Positions 33,405 to 35,877 of a stretch of 35,877 nucleotides of DNA are shown here, one piece after another. The position numbers were made by a program, and so were the translations under genes. Origin of the DNA: Proteus terrae (GTDB taxonomy: Bacteria > Pseudomonadota > Gammaproteobacteria > Enterobacterales > Enterobacteriaceae). The stretch covers positions 1 through 35,877 of the forward strand of contig NZ_PENS01000023.1 of NCBI RefSeq assembly GCF_003144325.1. The letters run 5' to 3'. Each line of letters opens with the position of its first letter. The first letter of the stretch is position 1. The notes beneath the pieces were generated by a model. The model did no database searches, was not told the origin of the DNA, and was given only the letters and a program-made list of their open reading frames with translations.

Positions 33405-34030
33405 TGAATTCTTTATGGATAGCAATTGGCGTACTTGGTGCGCTAGGTCTTATCTTTGGGCTAATTTTGGGATATTCCGCACGCCGCTTTAAAGTGGAAG
33501 AAGATCCTATTGTCGAAAAAATTGACGCAATATTACCGCAAAGCCAATGCGGACAATGTGGTCATCCTGGGTGTCGTCCTTATGCAGATGCAGTCGCAAA
33601 CAATGGTGAGATGATTAACCGTTGTGCACCGGGTGGCGAACAAGTGATGTTAAAAATAGCTGAATTGATGGGTGTTGATCCTCAACCACTTGATGGTGAC
33701 GAAGAAGCATTAAATCCAATTAGAAAAGTCGCCTTAATTGATGAAGATAATTGCATAGGATGTACTAAGTGTATTCAAGCGTGCCCCGTTGATGCCATTG
33801 TGGGTGCCACACGTGCTATGCACACCGTTATTGAAGACTTATGTACTGGATGTGACTTATGTGTGCCTCCTTGCCCTACTGATTGTATAACTTTGGTTCC
33901 TGTCAAAGTCACAACCTCAAATTGGAAATGGGATTTAAATACAATCCCTGTAAAAAACATTCCAGCAGAGCCAGAAGAAACACCTGAAGATGAACCGTCA
34001 TTAAAGACGGAGGATAACGCTCATGTTTAA
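33404..34030 (+). CDS. rsxB: RsxB, iron-sulphur subunit of the electron-transport complex
   Basis: This 208-residue protein has an N-terminal membrane anchor (about 4-25). Next comes a 4Fe-4S domain with CGQCGHPGC and a fourth Cys in NRCAPGG, then two ferredoxin-type clusters, [14 protein letters not shown] and [14 protein letters not shown]. All twelve expected cysteines are visible. An acidic tail follows. It passes electrons between the soluble and membrane parts of the Rsx/Rnf complex. It overlaps rsxA by one base and rsxC by eight. Confidence 0.98.
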   Translation: MNSLWIAIGVLGALGLIFGLILGYSARRFKVEEDPIVEKIDAILPQSQCGQCGHPGCRPYADAVANNGEMINRCAPGGEQVMLKIAELMGVDPQPLDGDEEALNPIRKVALIDEDNCIGCTKCIQACPVDAIVGATRAMHTVIEDLCTGCDLCVPPCPTDCITLVPVKVTTSNWKWDLNTIPVKNIPAEPEETPEDEPSLKTEDNAHV

Positions 34031-35877
34031 TCTCTTTTCACTATTTAAAAAAGATAAAATCTGGGATTTTAAAGGCGGCATTCATCCTCCTGAAATGAAA
34101 ATACAGTCCAGTCGTACACCAATGCGTATCGCACAATTACCAGATGAAGTGATTATTCCTATTCATCAGCACTTAGGTGTACCGGGGCAACTTTGTGTCA
34201 GCGTAGGTGAGCATGTCTTAAAAGGCCAACCGTTAACAAAAGGGATTGGTAGAACATTACCTGTTCATGCATCTATCTCTGGTACAGTTACAACAATAGA
34301 ACCTTTTCCAAGTACTCATCCTTCTGGATTACCTGAAATTGCAGTAAGAATTCAATCTGATGGTAAAGATGAATGGCGAAAAAAATCCCCTATCATCGAT
34401 TATCAATTAGAAAGTAGAGAAACATTACTTAACCGTATCCATGAAGCTGGTATTGCAGGATTAGGCGGTGCGGGATTCCCAACTGCATCAAAATTAAAAG
34501 GTGGTGGTGACCTCGTTAAAACACTCATCATCAATGCAGCTGAGTGTGAACCATATATCACAGCAGACGATCGCTTAATGCAAGAACATGCTGATGAAGT
34601 GATTGCTGGATGTCAGATCTTAATTCACCTTCTCTCTCCTGATGAAGTGTTAATTGGTATTGAAGATAATAAGCCTGAAGCCATTGAGTCATTAAAACAC
34701 GCTTTAAGTGCTGTACCTGATGAGAAGCGTATTTTCATTCGTGTCATCCCAACTAAATACCCATCAGGTGGTGCTAAACAACTGACTAAGATCTTAACCG
34801 GTAAAGAAGTCCCATCAGGAGGACGTTCGTCTGATATTGGCGTCTTGATGCAAAACGTAGGTACGGTTGTTGCCATCAAACGTGCCATTATTGATGATGA
34901 GCCATTAATTGAACGTGTTGTCACAGTCACAGGTAATGGCGCTAAAACACCGGGTAACTTTTGGGCTCGTTTAGGCACACCTATTTACTCATTACTAAAA
35001 CAAGCTGGTTTTGTTGCAGGCTCTGAGCAGATGGTAATTATGGGAGGGCCATTAATGGGATTTACCTTACCAGACTTAAATGCCCCTGTTGTTAAGATAA
35101 CCAACTGCCTACTGATTCCTTCAGTCGAAGAGATGGATACAGATAACCTTGAAGAAGCCTGTATCCGTTGTGGTCATTGTGTTGATGCTTGTCCTAGTGG
35201 TTTATTACCTCAACAACTTTACTGGTTTAGTAAAGGTAAAGAGCATGAGAAAGCGCAACAACATAATTTATTTGATTGTATTGAATGCGGTGCTTGTGCG
35301 TTTGTTTGCCCTAGTAATATCCCGTTAGTTCAATACTATCGCCAAGAAAAAGCAGAAATACGTGAAATTGATGCAGAAGCAAAACGCGCGGCTGAGGCAA
35401 AAGCACGTTTTGAAGCGAAAAAAATACGTATGGAACGCGAAAAACTGGAACGTGAAGCCAGACATCAACGTGCCGTAGTTAAACTTGATGATGAAGAGCA
35501 CGGTGAAGTTCAATCTGCACTTTCTCGCGTAAAAGCAAAACAAAGTATTGGCAAAATTATTTCTGTTAAAGCGGGTGAAGAGCCAGATAATACAGCCGCT
35601 ATTGCTGCACGTAAAAAACGTAAAGAGGAAGTAAGAGCAAAACAAGCTGCTAAATTAGCACAGCAAAAAGCACTAGAAGCCTCGAGTGAGAATATAGCGA
35701 GTGAAAGCGAAGATGCTGATCCACGTAAAGCCGCCGTTGCTGCTGCATTAGCGCGTGTTAAAGCTAAAAAAGCACAACAAGCTTCTGAAACATCTTCAAC
35801 TGTAGAAGCTCCTGTTCAAAATGCTGAAACAGAAGAAGTCGACCCACGCAAAGCCGCCGTTGCTGCCGCTATTGCCA
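34023..35877 (+). CDS. rsxC: RsxC, NADH-side subunit of the electron-transport complex (3' end missing)
   Basis: The frame is open from the ATG at 34023 to the window edge, covering 618 codons. The start [20 protein letters not shown], the flavin/NADH part with [15 protein letters not shown] and [15 protein letters not shown], and two 4Fe-4S motifs ([28 protein letters not shown]) match RsxC/RnfC. From about residue 440 a long charged, Ala/Lys/Arg/Glu-rich coiled-coil-like tail begins. It ends in at least two copies of the repeat [10 protein letters not shown] (near 35720 and 35842), as in other enterobacterial RsxC proteins. The gene overlaps rsxB by eight bases. rsxD, rsxG and rsxE are expected to the right. 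Confidence 0.97.
   Translation, partial: MFNLFSLFKKDKIWDFKGGIHPPEMKIQSSRTPMRIAQLPDEVIIPIHQHLGVPGQLCVSVGEHVLKGQPLTKGIGRTLPVHASISGTVTTIEPFPSTHPSGLPEIAVRIQSDGKDEWRKKSPIIDYQLESRETLLNRIHEAGIAGLGGAGFPTASKLKGGGDLVKTLIINAAECEPYITADDRLMQEHADEVIAGCQILIHLLSPDEVLIGIEDNKPEAIESLKHALSAVPDEKRIFIRVIPTKYPSGGAKQLTKILTGKEVPSGGRSSDIGVLMQNVGTVVAIKRAIIDDEPLIERVVTVTGNGAKTPGNFWARLGTPIYSLLKQAGFVAGSEQMVIMGGPLMGFTLPDLNAPVVKITNCLLIPSVEEMDTDNLEEACIRCGHCVDACPSGLLPQQLYWFSKGKEHEKAQQHNLFDCIECGACAFVCPSNIPLVQYYRQEKAEIREIDAEAKRAAEAKARFEAKKIRMEREKLEREARHQRAVVKLDDEEHGEVQSALSRVKAKQSIGKIISVKAGEEPDNTAAIAARKKRKEEVRAKQAAKLAQQKALEASSENIASESEDADPRKAAVAAALARVKAKKAQQASETSSTVEAPVQNAETEEVDPRKAAVAAAIA

Noticed and set aside
34625-35645. Long open frames on the minus strand opposite rsxC (34625-34978 and 35325-35645)
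   Set aside because: They are antisense shadows of strongly conserved RsxC coding sequence; no ribosome sites or family motifs.
1-35877. tRNA or rRNA genes, CRISPR arrays, integrases, intact transposases
   Set aside because: None could be recognised in either strand; repeats seen are short hairpins or two-copy direct repeats, not spaced arrays.

Overview
The window looks like the replication-terminus region of a low-GC enterobacterium of the order Enterobacterales, most likely Proteus or a close Morganellaceae relative. The genus is inferred from AT-rich base composition and gene content and has not been tested by a search. Two terminus landmarks can be read directly. A dif site at 4553-4580 differs by one base from the E. 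coli site as I remember it. A Ter site at 21597-21619 lies immediately in front of tus (21631-22560). The right-hand two thirds keep E. coli terminus gene order in outline: ydfG, ynfB, a ynfD-like gene, bioD2 (ynfK), mlc, ynfL/ynfM, tus, fumC, ydgA, add, ydgJ, ydgK, rsxABC. Several E. coli genes are missing from it (speG, manA, fumA, blr, cnu).

The left 6.3 kb is accessory. It starts with the 3' part of a bpX6-like gene (MoxR-vWA-beta-propeller ternary systems) whose 5' end appears replaced by hairpin-rich, insertion-sequence-like DNA. Next come an ABM-fold monooxygenase, a long ArsR-type regulator and a DUF4186 protein. The gene-poor dif segment follows, with a relic of an SRPBCC-like gene. 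The last gene is an AT-rich lipoprotein with two aspartic-protease lobes and a PDZ domain.

From 6.6 to 10.9 kb runs a complete minus-strand arsRDABC operon. ArsR and ArsD sense or carry As(III)/Sb(III), ArsA and ArsB form the efflux pump, and ArsC reduces arsenate. It diverges from a lone dhaT gene (1,3-propanediol dehydrogenase). Their shared control region carries four copies of the hexamer TTCGTT/AACGAA. Between 12.4 and 16.4 kb are a tehA-like transporter, osmB, ydfG and several small envelope-protein genes.

From 16.6 to 25 kb come bioD2, the glucose-PTS repressor gene mlc with a candidate self-operator, the divergent ynfL/ynfM pair, a small secreted peptide, and tus. A near-consensus LexA box sits 110 bp in front of tus. 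An Imm10-like orphan immunity gene and fumC follow. From 25 kb to the end are ydgA, an inserted Cys-tailed vWA-domain gene, add, a DUF2007 gene, a yfeH-like transporter, ydgJ, ydgK and the start of the rsx electron-transport operon. rsxC runs off the right edge.

The most interesting points are the possible SOS control of tus, the dif/Ter geometry, the decapitated bpX6 gene, the hexamer cluster between arsR and dhaT, the double-lobed protease-PDZ lipoprotein, the orphan immunity protein and the vWA gene with its structured AT-rich flank.
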